41,995 bases of DNA from Deltaproteobacteria bacterium (GCA_019309545.1 JAFDGA010000018.1:1-41995), one strand, 5' to 3'. Positions 1 to 8,816 are shown, counted from the stretch's first letter. Numbers and translations are program-made. Notes: a model not told the origin generated them from the letters alone.

Positions 1-3000
1 GGTATCAAGCCAATTGACCCAGTTTTCCAAAATCTCCCAGGCCGCCGGGTCATTGCTGCAAAAGTAGTATTCCGCCAGCCGGTAGAAGGCCCAATACTGC
101 CCCAGGCCATGCCCCACTTCCGGATAAGAGCTGCCGTTTAATTTCCCTTGGATGATCTTCCAATTGTCCTGCAATTCGGTGGCTGGTAAAGCCCGGCCCT
201 TGGTAATCCTGACCATATCAATCCAGCCTTCAAAATAATGGTAATTGTTGTCGCTGGCCCGACCGATACATAAGGGATAAGTGCCGTCGCAATTGCCGGG
301 ACGTTGACAGACACAGGTGCCAATAGTTCCGTCTAAACAGAAGGTTACGTTGCCGTCCCGATCCGCCGAGGCCGCCACATAATGCCATTGGTTGTCATCT
401 ATTATTAAATCAGGGACAGGATAATGATGAGTGTGTGTGCCGTCATCAATTTCCAGATTTAATTTATTTGCACTGTTAATCCATAAACCCCAGCCGTATA
501 TGTAAGGGCTATCCCGTTTAACGACAATTCCCCTCCAGCTGCTGGATAGATCGTCGCGTTTAATAACCGCCTCGATGGTAAAATCTTCGGTTCCCATATT
601 GAAATCATCACAGCTGGCATGAGAAAGATAATGACTGGCATCCAAACGGACTGAGGTATCCCCGGGCTGACAGATGCCGGTGGAGTAAACCGGAGACCCG
701 CCGCCCTGCCAGGTCAGGGCATGCCCCTTGCCGGAAGCATCGGTCAGGGCCTCGTTGAAGTGCCAGAAGCCCATGACCTTGCTGTAATCCCGATAGCGCG
801 GCCACCAGCAAAACTTTCCGAAGTTTTCCTCGCCGCACAGGGCAATGTTTTCAATGTCGTTCCGGGTGTGCACCGGCATTATCGGGCCCTTGATCCCGCC
901 ATAACGCTCGTTAAACTCATCCTGGGCATCCCGGTGCAACTGTAAATAATTGGTCTTCAGATCATGCCGATCCAACAGATACGGCCCCAACGGATGCGCA
1001 TAATGCACCAGGGTCGGCCCCCGCCAGGCGTTCTGGCCATATGGCCCCAAGGAGATCGCCAACCGCGGCGCATAAGGATAGTCATCCCCGGCCTCCAGGT
1101 TGACCCCTACATCGTCCAGCCACCAGGCCGGTGCCTGCGATAAAATCATGGGGATTTCAGAATATTTGAATTCCAGCAGCCGTAGCCGGGTGGCGCTGGC
1201 AAAGGTCATATGGTCGTCAAACTTGATATCCGTAATCAGGAGGGTGCCGGCATCGGGAGGGCTGCCGGCAATGCTGAAATCAATTAGATTTATCGGGTGA
1301 GTTAGCTCATCCCCGGCATTCTCCGGGATAAAATCGTTAAAATCAATGCTCACCCGCTGCCAGGCGCCGATCGTCACCGTCTTATCTTTGTAAAAATAAT
1401 TGTCATTGGCATCCTTGATTTTGACCCGGATCTCCTGGCTGCTGACATTGGCAATCGACGGGTTGATCAGAAAATTGACATTCGTCCGCCCGGTCGAATC
1501 CACCTGGGCCGAATCCACCCCCACCCAGACCCCAAGAGAATAAATGGTCCCGGTGGACACCCAGCTGATTTTCCGCTGGGTATAAAAAATCTCCTCAAAG
1601 ATGGTCTCGGTCTCTTCCCGGTCGCTGATAGTGATCAGACACTTGCCGCTCCCGCCGGGATAATACCACCGTCCCCACTGGCTCCGCCGCCGGTCCCGGT
1701 CGTCCACGACATTGTCAATCCGCCAGAACTGGTCAAAATCCACCTCAAATTCGGTCAATTCCTCATACCGGTCCGGCACCGCATGTATAAAATAATGCTC
1801 TGCCCCCCAGGGATCCTCATCCCCCGGCTCCGAATCATTCAGGATCACCTGCAGCCGCCTGGGATGATGCTCCGGATCGCCTACCCAAAAAGACCAATAA
1901 TCATTTTCCTCAAAATCATTTCCTTCTCCCGCTTCCCAATAAATCGCCATGCCGTTACCCAATGCAATCGGCGTTTCTCGGCCGGCGGTTTTAATCTCGA
2001 CATGTTGGTCTATTTGAGTTTCCTCATAGTCATATACGGTCAAAGTAAATTCCGCATTGCCGATTTCACCTGCCTTGGTTATCTGGATGTCATACTTAAA
2101 ACTATCTCCGCTTTGATAACCATCATGAATTATGAGTTTAGCTGTACCTGGGTTCCCGCCTGCGGGATACTTGGTTTTCGCCATATTTCTGATCTGGCTG
2201 GGAGTGCCATTCCCCCGCAGCCTAAAGCGCACTTGATCAATGTTGCTGAAGGGGCTTTCGGCCAGGCTCCAGTTCATGCCATAGCCCCACCAGGCCGAAA
2301 AGTCGCTGGTGGTATAATCATTGATAATCACCCGCAAGGCCCGCGATCCCTTTGCCGGGGCCAGCTTCACCATCTCTTTTGCCTTATCCCCGGGATAGAG
2401 GTCGATGGCAAATTTCTCAAACCCTCCTGCTCCCAGAGTCGAATCATGATAAAGCAGATAGGAGCCTTTATCCCACCGCCCGCGCTCAAAGGTGTCCATA
2501 ATTAAGGGCGAACTCAGACTGGCCTGCCGGGAATAAAAACTCTCCCACAAAAATTCGATGATCTTGCTGTAGTCCCGGCCCCGTTCCCTCCCGGCAAAAT
2601 GCAGGATGGACATTAAATCCAGAATCCGGTCCACCGCGAAATCATAAGTGTAATCACCTGTTTCACGATAAGCCGGGCGCATACAAGGGTATGAACTGAG
2701 CGCCTCATACTTGCCTCCCCGCTCTCCGGTCTGATAGATGTAATAAACCTGGACTGCGGTGCCGGCTGGCAGGCAAGTGCCCAGAGTGATAATGGTCAGG
2801 TCCCCCTGGTTCTTAAAACTCCCTCCCGTATAGTAATTGGTTTTATCTCCGCTCTCGGGCTCGGCCCAGAACCCGTTCCAGGGGAACACCGCACTGGTTT
2901 TCCACACCCCGCGCAGATAATAGACCTGTCCGCCGCCCAACAGAGGCGCTTGAAGGTAAACCTTGCCATCCTGAGCCACTGTCGTCTGGCTGCTTACCCC

Positions 3001-3099
3001 GCTCCAGTTGCCGTGCACCGCCTCCATCAGCGGCGTGCCGCCCATATTATCGAACGTCCAGTTAAATTGAGCCGCCCGGGCCCACTGTATCCGCCCCAT
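1..3099 (-). CDS. Large phage tail / host-recognition protein with LamG domain (partial, runs off left edge)
   Basis: The frame is open from ATG at 3099 to base 1 (1033 codons, no stop), so the C-terminus lies outside the window. A GGAG ribosome site lies about 8 bases before the ATG. The N-terminal 300 residues are unrecognised but fit a tail-tip protein. Around residues 560-620 there is a beta-rich stretch like a carbohydrate-binding jelly roll (pattern 'IRVKIKDAND', 'GAWQRVSIDFNDF'). Residues about 776-980 form a clear LamG/concanavalin-A-like lectin domain, starting 'MGFWHFNE.LTDASG' and including 'FTIEAVIKRDD', 'NQWHYVAASAD' and 'YFEGWIDMVRI'. The last visible residues ('GLGQYWAFYRLAEYYF') look helical and could begin a glycosidase-like alpha/alpha domain, which cannot be proved here. 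It is the last tail gene visible, 55 bases after the hub-like gene. The inferred role is binding a host surface glycan. LamG is certain; the enzyme part is not. Confidence 0.8.
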   Translation of the reverse strand, partial: MGRIQWARAAQFNWTFDNMGGTPLMEAVHGNWSGVSSQTTVAQDGKVYLQAPLLGGGQVYYLRGVWKTSAVFPWNGFWAEPESGDKTNYYTGGSFKNQGDLTIITLGTCLPAGTAVQVYYIYQTGERGGKYEALSSYPCMRPAYRETGDYTYDFAVDRILDLMSILHFAGRERGRDYSKIIEFLWESFYSRQASLSSPLIMDTFERGRWDKGSYLLYHDSTLGAGGFEKFAIDLYPGDKAKEMVKLAPAKGSRALRVIINDYTTSDFSAWWGYGMNWSLAESPFSNIDQVRFRLRGNGTPSQIRNMAKTKYPAGGNPGTAKLIIHDGYQSGDSFKYDIQITKAGEIGNAEFTLTVYDYEETQIDQHVEIKTAGRETPIALGNGMAIYWEAGEGNDFEENDYWSFWVGDPEHHPRRLQVILNDSEPGDEDPWGAEHYFIHAVPDRYEELTEFEVDFDQFWRIDNVVDDRDRRRSQWGRWYYPGGSGKCLITISDREETETIFEEIFYTQRKISWVSTGTIYSLGVWVGVDSAQVDSTGRTNVNFLINPSIANVSSQEIRVKIKDANDNYFYKDKTVTIGAWQRVSIDFNDFIPENAGDELTHPINLIDFSIAGSPPDAGTLLITDIKFDDHMTFASATRLRLLEFKYSEIPMILSQAPAWWLDDVGVNLEAGDDYPYAPRLAISLGPYGQNAWRGPTLVHYAHPLGPYLLDRHDLKTNYLQLHRDAQDEFNERYGGIKGPIMPVHTRNDIENIALCGEENFGKFCWWPRYRDYSKVMGFWHFNEALTDASGKGHALTWQGGGSPVYSTGICQPGDTSVRLDASHYLSHASCDDFNMGTEDFTIEAVIKRDDLSSSWRGIVVKRDSPYIYGWGLWINSANKLNLEIDDGTHTHHYPVPDLIIDDNQWHYVAASADRDGNVTFCLDGTIGTCVCQRPGNCDGTYPLCIGRASDNNYHYFEGWIDMVRITKGRALPATELQDNWKIIQGKLNGSSYPEVGHGLGQYWAFYRLAEYYFCSNDPAAWEILENWVNWLDT

Positions 3100-3116
3100 C
3101 AAAACACTCCACTAGT

Positions 3117-3150
3117 CCCCTCTCCCTCTGGGAGAGGGCCAGGGTGAGGG
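3117..3150. repeat. REP-like palindromic repeat, copy 1
   Basis: A 9-bp perfect hairpin (CCCTCTCCC, loop TCT, GGGAGAGGG) is followed by AGGGTGAGGG. The 21 bases 3130-3150 match 22471-22491 with one mismatch. Here it sits between two phage tail genes. Confidence 0.75.
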
Positions 3151-3153
3151 TAT

Positions 3154-4842
3154 TTAATCCTCCCCCAGATACGCCCTGATCTTGATTTCCCCGAAATCCA
3201 CCCAGAATTCATATAAACACGCCGCTACAATGGCCTGAATGGCGCGGGCCGCTTCTAAATCCTCAAACCGCACCCCAATGTTGTATTCCAGGGTATCGGC
3301 TCGGGCCTGAGCAAAATGCTCCGGGCTGATATAATCCACCAGTCCCACCTGGGTCAAAATATCCTCGATGATATCCACCGGATGCCTGGTGTCATCCTTC
3401 ACCACCCGTGCTTCCACTCTCCCTGATTTCCCCACCACCGTTATTTCCCCGGTCTCCGCCGACGCCGCCACCGACCCGGTCACTTCCTCATCGTTCAGAT
3501 ACACCCCCGTAATCTCCTGAAACGGCGCCCCATATACCCGGTAGTGATAAACCTTGGCATGGGCGGTGATCTCCCACTGATCCCCGGCCACAAAGTCATC
3601 GCCGGCGCCGCCCGTCCAGTAAATCTCCAGGCCGTATTCCAGGATCAAGGGCTCCGCCGCCGACGCGGTCACAATTTCCGTCTTCTCCCAAGTCTGGCCG
3701 CCGTCCTTCGACCACTTGCAGGTCGCTGTCCCAAGCTCCCCGGTCGTCTCCGCCTCAATCAGATAAACTTTGTCTATCTCCCCGGCATACTTGCTGTCGT
3801 CGACGATATACAGGGTCGCCGAGCCGCTCCCGTTTTTTATCGGCTCATCACAAAACGCTTCATCCGTGCTGATCAACTCTGTCTTGTCCCGATAATACCC
3901 CCGCATGAACGGCCTCTTGGTGCCGTCCTCATCCGGCACCCCGATCTTCTTTTGCAAACCCTCCATGATCAAATCGGCCGTCTCCAGCACCGCAGTATGT
4001 CGCCCCTGCCAGCTATGGCCGATCTGGCTGATCTTCAGCAGCTTCCCGATATAGACCAACTGCCACTCAACAGACCCGTTGGCCAGTTCAAAGCCATGAT
4101 AAAGCCTGATAAATTTCCGATACCAGGGCAGCTCTTGGAGATAGAAGCTACCGCCTCCAGGGATCCACTGCCGCTTCCGGTTATCCACTTCCAAAGCATT
4201 AGTTCCAGCCCTTAAGTCGCTGAAATCCAAGGCCATATCTACGGCAATCTCGCCAGGGCTGATGATTTCGCTATCCGCCAAATGAATCTGCCCCTCAAAC
4301 CCCAGGTCCTCCAAGTATCCCGGAAACTCCCCATCACTGGCATAGCTCTGATAGCCGCTCTCTGGGGCCTGATCGACCGCATAGGCAGTATAATTATCCG
4401 CATTGCCGACCTCTTCTACCGCCCAGGCCCGGATGTTTTCATCAAACTCTACCTGTATTTGGAAAAATTGGTTTAAATCATACTCCTGGCCTGCAGTCAG
4501 TTTCTGGTAAGGCGCGCTGCTGACAAGACCATATTCTGCTGCACTCCGCAGCCTGATTACGGTCTCCAGGTATCCGGCCTGGTCCTTCCAGCTAGGGATC
4601 ATCCGGTTCAGATTGGCCGTATGGGCCTGCATCACCGGCCCGGTCCAAGCCCCGGAGGTCTTATATCCGGCCTGCATGGCCAACTTGCCGGCCACGCCAC
4701 CATATTCAGTATTTACATAATCCCCTGAGTTCTCCGCCAACCCGTAATCCAGATCGTAGGGATAGAGGACCGCTTTGACCAGAGGCTTGGCTCCCCGTAA
4801 TCGGCGTTCTTCCTGGATATATTCTACGGTTGCGTCTCTCAT
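3154..4842 (-). CDS. Putative phage tail hub / baseplate-like protein
   Basis: This 562-residue protein starts at ATG 4842 with an AAGGTG ribosome site. No enzyme motif is visible. Residues 1-250 are beta-rich and contain 'VLYPYDLDYGLA' and an alternating 'VDMALDFSDL' region. Residues 330-450 look like an inserted beta domain ('GSGSATLYIVDDSKY', 'KWSKDGGQTWEKTEI'), of the type common in tail-tip proteins that handle surface ligands. The C-terminus has 'HPVDIIEDILTQVGLVDYI', a pattern seen in tail hub proteins just before the fibre-binding part. It lies between the distal-tail-like gene and the large LamG protein, where a siphophage tail hub would be expected. The tail assignment rests mainly on gene order; the exact family is not recognised. 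Confidence 0.6.
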   Translation of the reverse strand: MRDATVEYIQEERRLRGAKPLVKAVLYPYDLDYGLAENSGDYVNTEYGGVAGKLAMQAGYKTSGAWTGPVMQAHTANLNRMIPSWKDQAGYLETVIRLRSAAEYGLVSSAPYQKLTAGQEYDLNQFFQIQVEFDENIRAWAVEEVGNADNYTAYAVDQAPESGYQSYASDGEFPGYLEDLGFEGQIHLADSEIISPGEIAVDMALDFSDLRAGTNALEVDNRKRQWIPGGGSFYLQELPWYRKFIRLYHGFELANGSVEWQLVYIGKLLKISQIGHSWQGRHTAVLETADLIMEGLQKKIGVPDEDGTKRPFMRGYYRDKTELISTDEAFCDEPIKNGSGSATLYIVDDSKYAGEIDKVYLIEAETTGELGTATCKWSKDGGQTWEKTEIVTASAAEPLILEYGLEIYWTGGAGDDFVAGDQWEITAHAKVYHYRVYGAPFQEITGVYLNDEEVTGSVAASAETGEITVVGKSGRVEARVVKDDTRHPVDIIEDILTQVGLVDYISPEHFAQARADTLEYNIGVRFEDLEAARAIQAIVAACLYEFWVDFGEIKIRAYLGED

Positions 4843-4866
4843 GGCACCTTTGCGTTTTGGCCTGAG

Positions 4867-5232
4867 CTAAATTTCTTCCAACTCAATGGTTCCTGACCAA
4901 TAACCCGGGGCTACCTCGACAAAATCAAAATCATTCACCCAGGCAAAAACCCCTGTCCGATTCTCATTCGCGTCCCGGTAGAAATCAATATCCACCCCGG
5001 CCTGCTTGATCTCCCGGAACTGCTCTTTTTGAGATGGAGAAATATAGCTAAAATCCAGTCGCCAGAATTGTTTTAAAGCCCGGTTATAACTTCTTAGCGT
5101 TCCATCCAGAGATCGTTGCCGATCATGGTCGTCGTGGCAAGCCTCTTGATAATTCCAGGAAAAGTTTACCGGGAAATTATAGGTTTGTGGGCTCCCTCCC
5201 ACTGGTGTCCAGACAAATTTCCCATTCGGCAT
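4867..5232 (-). CDS. Putative distal tail protein (Dit-like), small
   Basis: This 121-residue protein starts at ATG 5232 behind an AGGGA ribosome site. The sequence is aromatic and beta-rich ('NFPVNFSWNYQEACHDDHDRQRSLDGTLRSYNR', seen as separate short blocks), and ends in 'YWSGTIELEEI', a typical ending for small tail-tip or tail-terminator-type beta-sandwich proteins. It lies directly downstream of the tape-measure gene and 24 bases upstream of the hub-like gene, the usual place of the distal tail protein in siphophages. Function is inferred from size, composition and gene order only. Confidence 0.5.
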   Translation of the reverse strand: MPNGKFVWTPVGGSPQTYNFPVNFSWNYQEACHDDHDRQRSLDGTLRSYNRALKQFWRLDFSYISPSQKEQFREIKQAGVDIDFYRDANENRTGVFAWVNDFDFVEVAPGYWSGTIELEEI

Positions 5233-5275
5233 CTTTGAGTTCCCTAATTTTCTTTAAAGTAATATCTGGCTACTG

Positions 5276-6091
5276 CTAGACTTTCCGGCTTTGGGCCCTG
5301 TTCAAAGCGGGTATTATCTGCCGACTGACAATCCTATCCCAATTAAGCCCGGCCACGCTGTCTCCATCCAAGGCCTGTACCTGGATCTGAATCTTATAGT
5401 TGTGACCGGCTGCCACCTTAGAATCGGCCAGTCGCTCAAACTGGCCGGTTCGCAAGGCCTCAAAGTGCTTTTGTCCCAGGCGGGCCATGCTGTCTCGCGG
5501 CAATATGCCTTCCCCGGTTTGGGCGACTATTAGTTTCTCGTCGGCCTCCAGGTGATTGGTTATCCCCCCCAGATAAGACGGCGGCACCACCATCCCCTGG
5601 TGGGCCTTGACTACCCCACCGTGGTGGAACCATCCTAAACCCGGACTGACTCCTCCCGATAGGCTGCCGCCGCCCAGATCTCCCATCAGGCCCAAATTGC
5701 TGCCAAAAGCGTTCAGCCCGGGTCCCCAGGCTTGCTTGAGATTATTTACCAGCCCCGCTCCCAGATCGTCCAAGTTCTCGGACAGGTCTTGAACCACCTG
5801 GTGCAAACTCTCGGATATCGTCTTGGTGGTATCCACGGCTTGGTCGGCGATCTGAGCAAATTTTTGGCCGGCCATGCTTTCCATCGAGTTCAGGGTGCCT
5901 TCCCAATCTTGGGCCATATCCTCCCAGAATCCTTGCAATTGGCTTATTTCCTCTTGCCAGCTTTGCAGTCGGGCCTCGCTGTAAGAATCGTTAAGATCGT
6001 TTATATGCTCCTGAGATTCCTGATAGTTACTGACCATTTCGGCTTCTTTGAATTTGCCCCAGGAATCTTTCGGGTAAGTTCGCTTCGCCAT
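5276..6091 (-). CDS. Short tape-measure-like tail protein
   Basis: The frame opens further upstream with TTG, but ATG 6091 has an AAAGGA ribosome site 7 bases away, so 271 residues are chosen. The N-terminal 130 residues are strongly helical ('EISQLQGFWEDMAQDWEGTLNSMESMAGQKF'-type heptads, 'LHQVVQDLSENLDDLGAGLVNNL'). A Gly-rich linker follows, then the classic tape-measure C-terminal signature: 'WFHHGGVVKAHQGM' followed by 'ADEKLIVAQTGEGILPRDSM' and a final basic 'RAQSRKV'. The tape-measure protein sets tail length and feeds through the tail tube. Its place just after the two chaperone frames fits. It is much shorter than usual (often 600 residues or more), which suggests a very short tail or a shrunken gene. 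Confidence 0.7.
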   Translation of the reverse strand: MAKRTYPKDSWGKFKEAEMVSNYQESQEHINDLNDSYSEARLQSWQEEISQLQGFWEDMAQDWEGTLNSMESMAGQKFAQIADQAVDTTKTISESLHQVVQDLSENLDDLGAGLVNNLKQAWGPGLNAFGSNLGLMGDLGGGSLSGGVSPGLGWFHHGGVVKAHQGMVVPPSYLGGITNHLEADEKLIVAQTGEGILPRDSMARLGQKHFEALRTGQFERLADSKVAAGHNYKIQIQVQALDGDSVAGLNWDRIVSRQIIPALNRAQSRKV

Positions 6092-6124
6092 AATCAATCC
6101 TTTTAAATCCTTGTCCAAGCCTAA

Positions 6125-6451
6125 TTAGGCGGTTGTGTGACGGTCGGAACTCGGGGAATTTTTAACTAGTCGCTGACTATTGATAATCCGCCTGAACAGC
6201 CCCAATAACATCCAGGTCTCTAAACTTAGGTCATTGGCCTGGAAAGGATAGCCTGCGCTTTGGAGTTGGTAAAGAAATAATAAGTGCCAGGTCCAGGGGG
6301 AGATCCGCTCGACAGGGATATACTCCCGACACTGGCTACAGGCCCACTCTGAAAATCCCTGGTCCTCCTGCTGACATTTCTGGCGCTGGGCCTCGGTACA
6401 TAGCCGACCGGAGACAATTGCTCCGATTTCCCTGATGAGGTCGGTAATCAT
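6125..6451 (-). CDS. Tail assembly chaperone second frame (gpT-like), with CxxC motifs
   Basis: From ATG 6451 this gives 108 residues, but no ribosome site precedes that ATG. The same frame stays open upstream through the end of the previous gene to the run of six C (plus strand) at 6507-6512. It therefore more likely continues the upstream protein after a -1 frameshift (127 residues past the shift, fusion of about 254). The protein contains 'CTEAQRQKC' and 'WACSQCREY', which could bind a metal, then a helical tail. Overlapping chaperone frames just before the tape-measure gene are the rule in long-tailed phages (lambda G and GT). The frame relation is seen in the sequence; the shift itself is inferred. 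Confidence 0.65.
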   Translation of the reverse strand: MITDLIREIGAIVSGRLCTEAQRQKCQQEDQGFSEWACSQCREYIPVERISPWTWHLLFLYQLQSAGYPFQANDLSLETWMLLGLFRRIINSQRLVKNSPSSDRHTTA

Positions 6452-6501
6452 GTTGCCATCGCCGTTGTTTAGGGCACAGCCGTCCCTGGCTGCGCCGGGG
6501 G

Positions 6502-6888
6502 TTATTCCCCCCAGTTGGGACTCCCGGCCGATTCCGCTCTTAACCCCTCAAAGACATATTGCCCCAAAAAAGAGATCAAATCCGGGGCATGACGGGCCAG
6601 CTGTTCCTTCCAATCCGAATCCGTCGCGGCATCCAAGGGCACTTCCTGACCATCTTTAATCACGTAAAAATCTCCCGGGGCAAAGCCGGTCATAATCTCC
6701 AGGCCAAATTTAAGCCTGGTTTCGCCTAAACGTAATTGCCGGCGTTGGCCTTCGATCCGGAAAGCCGAGGTCTGGTAGGCCACTCGTTCTTCTGAAGTCG
6801 GAATCCGATAATACAGAGTGATCACCGTTCCCGAAATCGGATCCCGGACCCGCAAAGTCTGTGGCTCATCAGCAAGTTTTCTGCCCAT
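6502..6888 (-). CDS. Tail assembly chaperone first frame (gpG-like)
   Basis: This 128-residue protein starts at ATG 6888 behind a strong AGGGAAGGAT ribosome site. It opens with a 'RVRDPISGTVITLYYRIPTSEERVAYQ' type segment (short blocks shared by small tail chaperones that bind the tape-measure protein) and a helical second half, ending 'SPNWGE' before TAA at 6504-6502. It lies between the tail-tube gene and the tape-measure gene, the standard chaperone position. The last codons TGG-GGG-GAA-TAA contain a run of six G on the coding strand from which the -1 frame stays open into the next gene. The family call rests on gene order and the frameshift layout. Confidence 0.65.
   Translation of the reverse strand: MGRKLADEPQTLRVRDPISGTVITLYYRIPTSEERVAYQTSAFRIEGQRRQLRLGETRLKFGLEIMTGFAPGDFYVIKDGQEVPLDAATDSDWKEQLARHAPDLISFLGQYVFEGLRAESAGSPNWGE
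6505..6513 (-). other. Candidate -1 programmed frameshift site
   Basis: The coding strand reads TGG GGG GAA TAA. A slip of one base back with GGG in the P site re-pairs perfectly (GGG to GGG) and gives GGG GGA ATA ACC and onward, open through to 6125. It is not a textbook X-XXY-YYZ heptamer because GAA to GGA mispairs in the A site, so efficiency is uncertain. Confidence 0.55.
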
Positions 6889-6958
6889 ATCCTTCCCTTT
6901 GTAAAGCAGCCATCAATTTTCAGTCACTGACTACTGACCACTGGTTAATGACAACTGA

Positions 6959-8254
6959 TTATCGACCATAACCCGAGACCTGATTTTGGACATAAACTAT
7001 CACTGATCCCAGGCTGTCGTCCTCCAGCACCGCAAATTCGATGCTCTCTGCCAAGCGCCGTTCCGCCACCCGCGTCGGCACCGCCACAATTCCTACTTTA
7101 GGAAAGACAATCTCCACCGTGTATTTATATCCAGGCGCGTACTCGGGGCCTTCAGATTTGAGATGCACTACCAGGGTGTCATTATCGGCCAGATGTTGTT
7201 TCATCAGAAAATCGCGGAAATCCCGATCAAATTCTAGCTTCTGGCGGCGACCCCGGCGAAAGGCCCGATTAGCATAAAGGGCGCCACTCCCGGCAGTGCT
7301 TTCGATATTTAAATTGTTCATAAAAGTCCAACTCAGGTCCCGCAACTCCGCCGCCAGCAGATGCCCCCCCTGGATGGCGCTGCCGGTCCACTGACCGCCA
7401 AGAGTGACGCGTAATTGGGTGGACCGCAGTGGGGGTTCGCTAACCCGTTCGGGAAAATTCATCCAGCCGCCTTCGGTGGGAAGATAATAAACCCGGTAAT
7501 TAGTATTATCCCCGGTGCCGCCGGGGGCAATGATGGTAATTACCGCCGGGCTGGTCCCAGAAACCGCGGTATAGGTAACGTCCTCCCAGGCTGCCGTGCC
7601 CGGGTTTTGCACCTTTATGGCCTGAACATTACTGAGCCGTTCGGCTGCCGTACTGCCTGCCACCCCATTGCTGGCCAGAGTCAGACTGGTAGCATTATAA
7701 GCCTGCAATACCGTTTCCCAGTAGGTATTGTCGTCAATTTTGCCGGTGCCTTTGACAACCCCGCTGATCTTGGCCCAACCATCCTTGGGAAATCGAACCT
7801 TGACCTGGTCGACAAAACAGGAGACAAAACGGCACTTCATCACCTGTTGGCCCAGACGTTGGGCTGCAGTGAAGGACGGATTTGATCGGGCCACGTCCAG
7901 GTTGCCGGCCATCGGGGTGATGGTATGCCGATAGCCGCCGCTTCCCGCGGTGCTGGTGCTTACCTGCCCCAGGGCATAAGCCAGCAAAAAGGCAAAATGC
8001 TGCGGCTGGGCCCGGGAAAATTCCACATTGCCGCGCGTCAACCCTCCCAGGTCGTAAATTCTATCCGGTTCTTCCTTGCCCGTGGCTTCTTCACTGTTGG
8101 TCCAGCGGGTCGGGTAGTAGTTTAGGACATTATGCAGATCAACCAACAGAGTGGTGTCCAGCGTCTGGGCGGAATTTATCTCGGCTTCGCGCTGTTGCGC
8201 GGAAACGGCCAACAGATTATGAGTGGCCAGAAAGTTGCGAATAGACCAGGCCAT
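6959..8254 (-). CDS. Major tail tube protein
   Basis: This 431-residue protein starts at ATG 8254 behind GAGGGGAG. It opens 'MAWSIRNFLATHNLLAVSAQ', and the alternating hydrophobic pattern throughout suggests beta-barrel tail-tube protomers. An inserted domain of about residues 190-270 ('TSLTLASNGVAGSTAAERL', 'WEDVTYTAVSG') is Ala/Thr-rich and resembles surface-exposed insertions in tail tubes. The C-terminus has a conserved-looking 'AERRLAESIEFAVLEDDSLG'. Its place after the gp37-like connector and before the chaperones fits a tail tube. No sheath gene precedes it, so the tail is probably non-contractile. The protein family was not confirmed by search. Confidence 0.65.
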   Translation of the reverse strand: MAWSIRNFLATHNLLAVSAQQREAEINSAQTLDTTLLVDLHNVLNYYPTRWTNSEEATGKEEPDRIYDLGGLTRGNVEFSRAQPQHFAFLLAYALGQVSTSTAGSGGYRHTITPMAGNLDVARSNPSFTAAQRLGQQVMKCRFVSCFVDQVKVRFPKDGWAKISGVVKGTGKIDDNTYWETVLQAYNATSLTLASNGVAGSTAAERLSNVQAIKVQNPGTAAWEDVTYTAVSGTSPAVITIIAPGGTGDNTNYRVYYLPTEGGWMNFPERVSEPPLRSTQLRVTLGGQWTGSAIQGGHLLAAELRDLSWTFMNNLNIESTAGSGALYANRAFRRGRRQKLEFDRDFRDFLMKQHLADNDTLVVHLKSEGPEYAPGYKYTVEIVFPKVGIVAVPTRVAERRLAESIEFAVLEDDSLGSVIVYVQNQVSGYGR

Positions 8255-8372
8255 ATAATGCTCCCCTCTCGAACCCTAGTTGGGGTTTTGGTTTTTAGTT
8301 TTAGTTGGTAATCTTAAAAGATAACCAATGATTCCATCCGCTAAACCAAAACCATCCACCAAAACTGCCAAC

Positions 8373-8816
8373 TTATCCAAAACTTACAACCACTTGAGTC
8401 TGATAATCGGCGGCAAACACCGCTACCTGGCGATTATTGATCAGAGCCTCTTCCCTGAGCAGCATAAAAGGATTGACCTCCAATCCCAGGTCCTGATCCC
8501 ACAACGCCAACCGTACATCTTCTAACATCTGATAGGCCCCGGTATTGCCCAATCGCCCTTGCTGATTTCCCCGCAGGTTGCGGTCGGCCACGATAATGCT
8601 GAAGGTCAGTTTCAGGTCATAACTGTGGGCTGCGGCTTTTCTAACCTGGGTGTCCTTCAACATGACCAAAGACGCAGGAAGGCGCCAGGCAAACTCCCCC
8701 AGATCCGCCTCCAGCTGTCCCTGGTAACTTTCAATGGTCTTGACATAGGACCCCAACCGGTCGGTCAATGCCGCTAAAATCGCATCCTCAATCTCTTTAA
8801 TGGTGTAATCCGCCAT
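8373..8816 (-). CDS. Mu gp37-like head-tail connector (DUF1834 type)
   Basis: This 147-residue protein begins 'MADYTIKEIEDAILAALTDRLGSYVKTIESYQGQL', a pattern matching the Mu gp37/DUF1834 family (seen here in short blocks). The centre carries 'LKLTFSIIVADRNLRG' and 'GAYQMLEDVRLAL', also typical. In Mu-like phages it follows gp36 and takes part in completing the neck or tail. Here it lies between the gp36-like and tail-tube genes, as expected. The upstream GGA ribosome site is weak. The 118 bases after it are non-coding. Confidence 0.75.
   Translation of the reverse strand: MADYTIKEIEDAILAALTDRLGSYVKTIESYQGQLEADLGEFAWRLPASLVMLKDTQVRKAAAHSYDLKLTFSIIVADRNLRGNQQGRLGNTGAYQMLEDVRLALWDQDLGLEVNPFMLLREEALINNRQVAVFAADYQTQVVVSFG

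Noticed and set aside
1783-2505. Plus-strand 240-codon open frame inside the left-edge region
   Set aside because: It is the antisense of the large minus-strand tail gene, lacks a ribosome site, and its sequence shows no domain; the minus-strand frame is continuous for 1033 codons.
3544-4215. Plus-strand 223-codon frame
   Set aside because: It lies wholly opposite the tail hub-like gene and has the Pro/Leu-rich composition of an antisense shadow.
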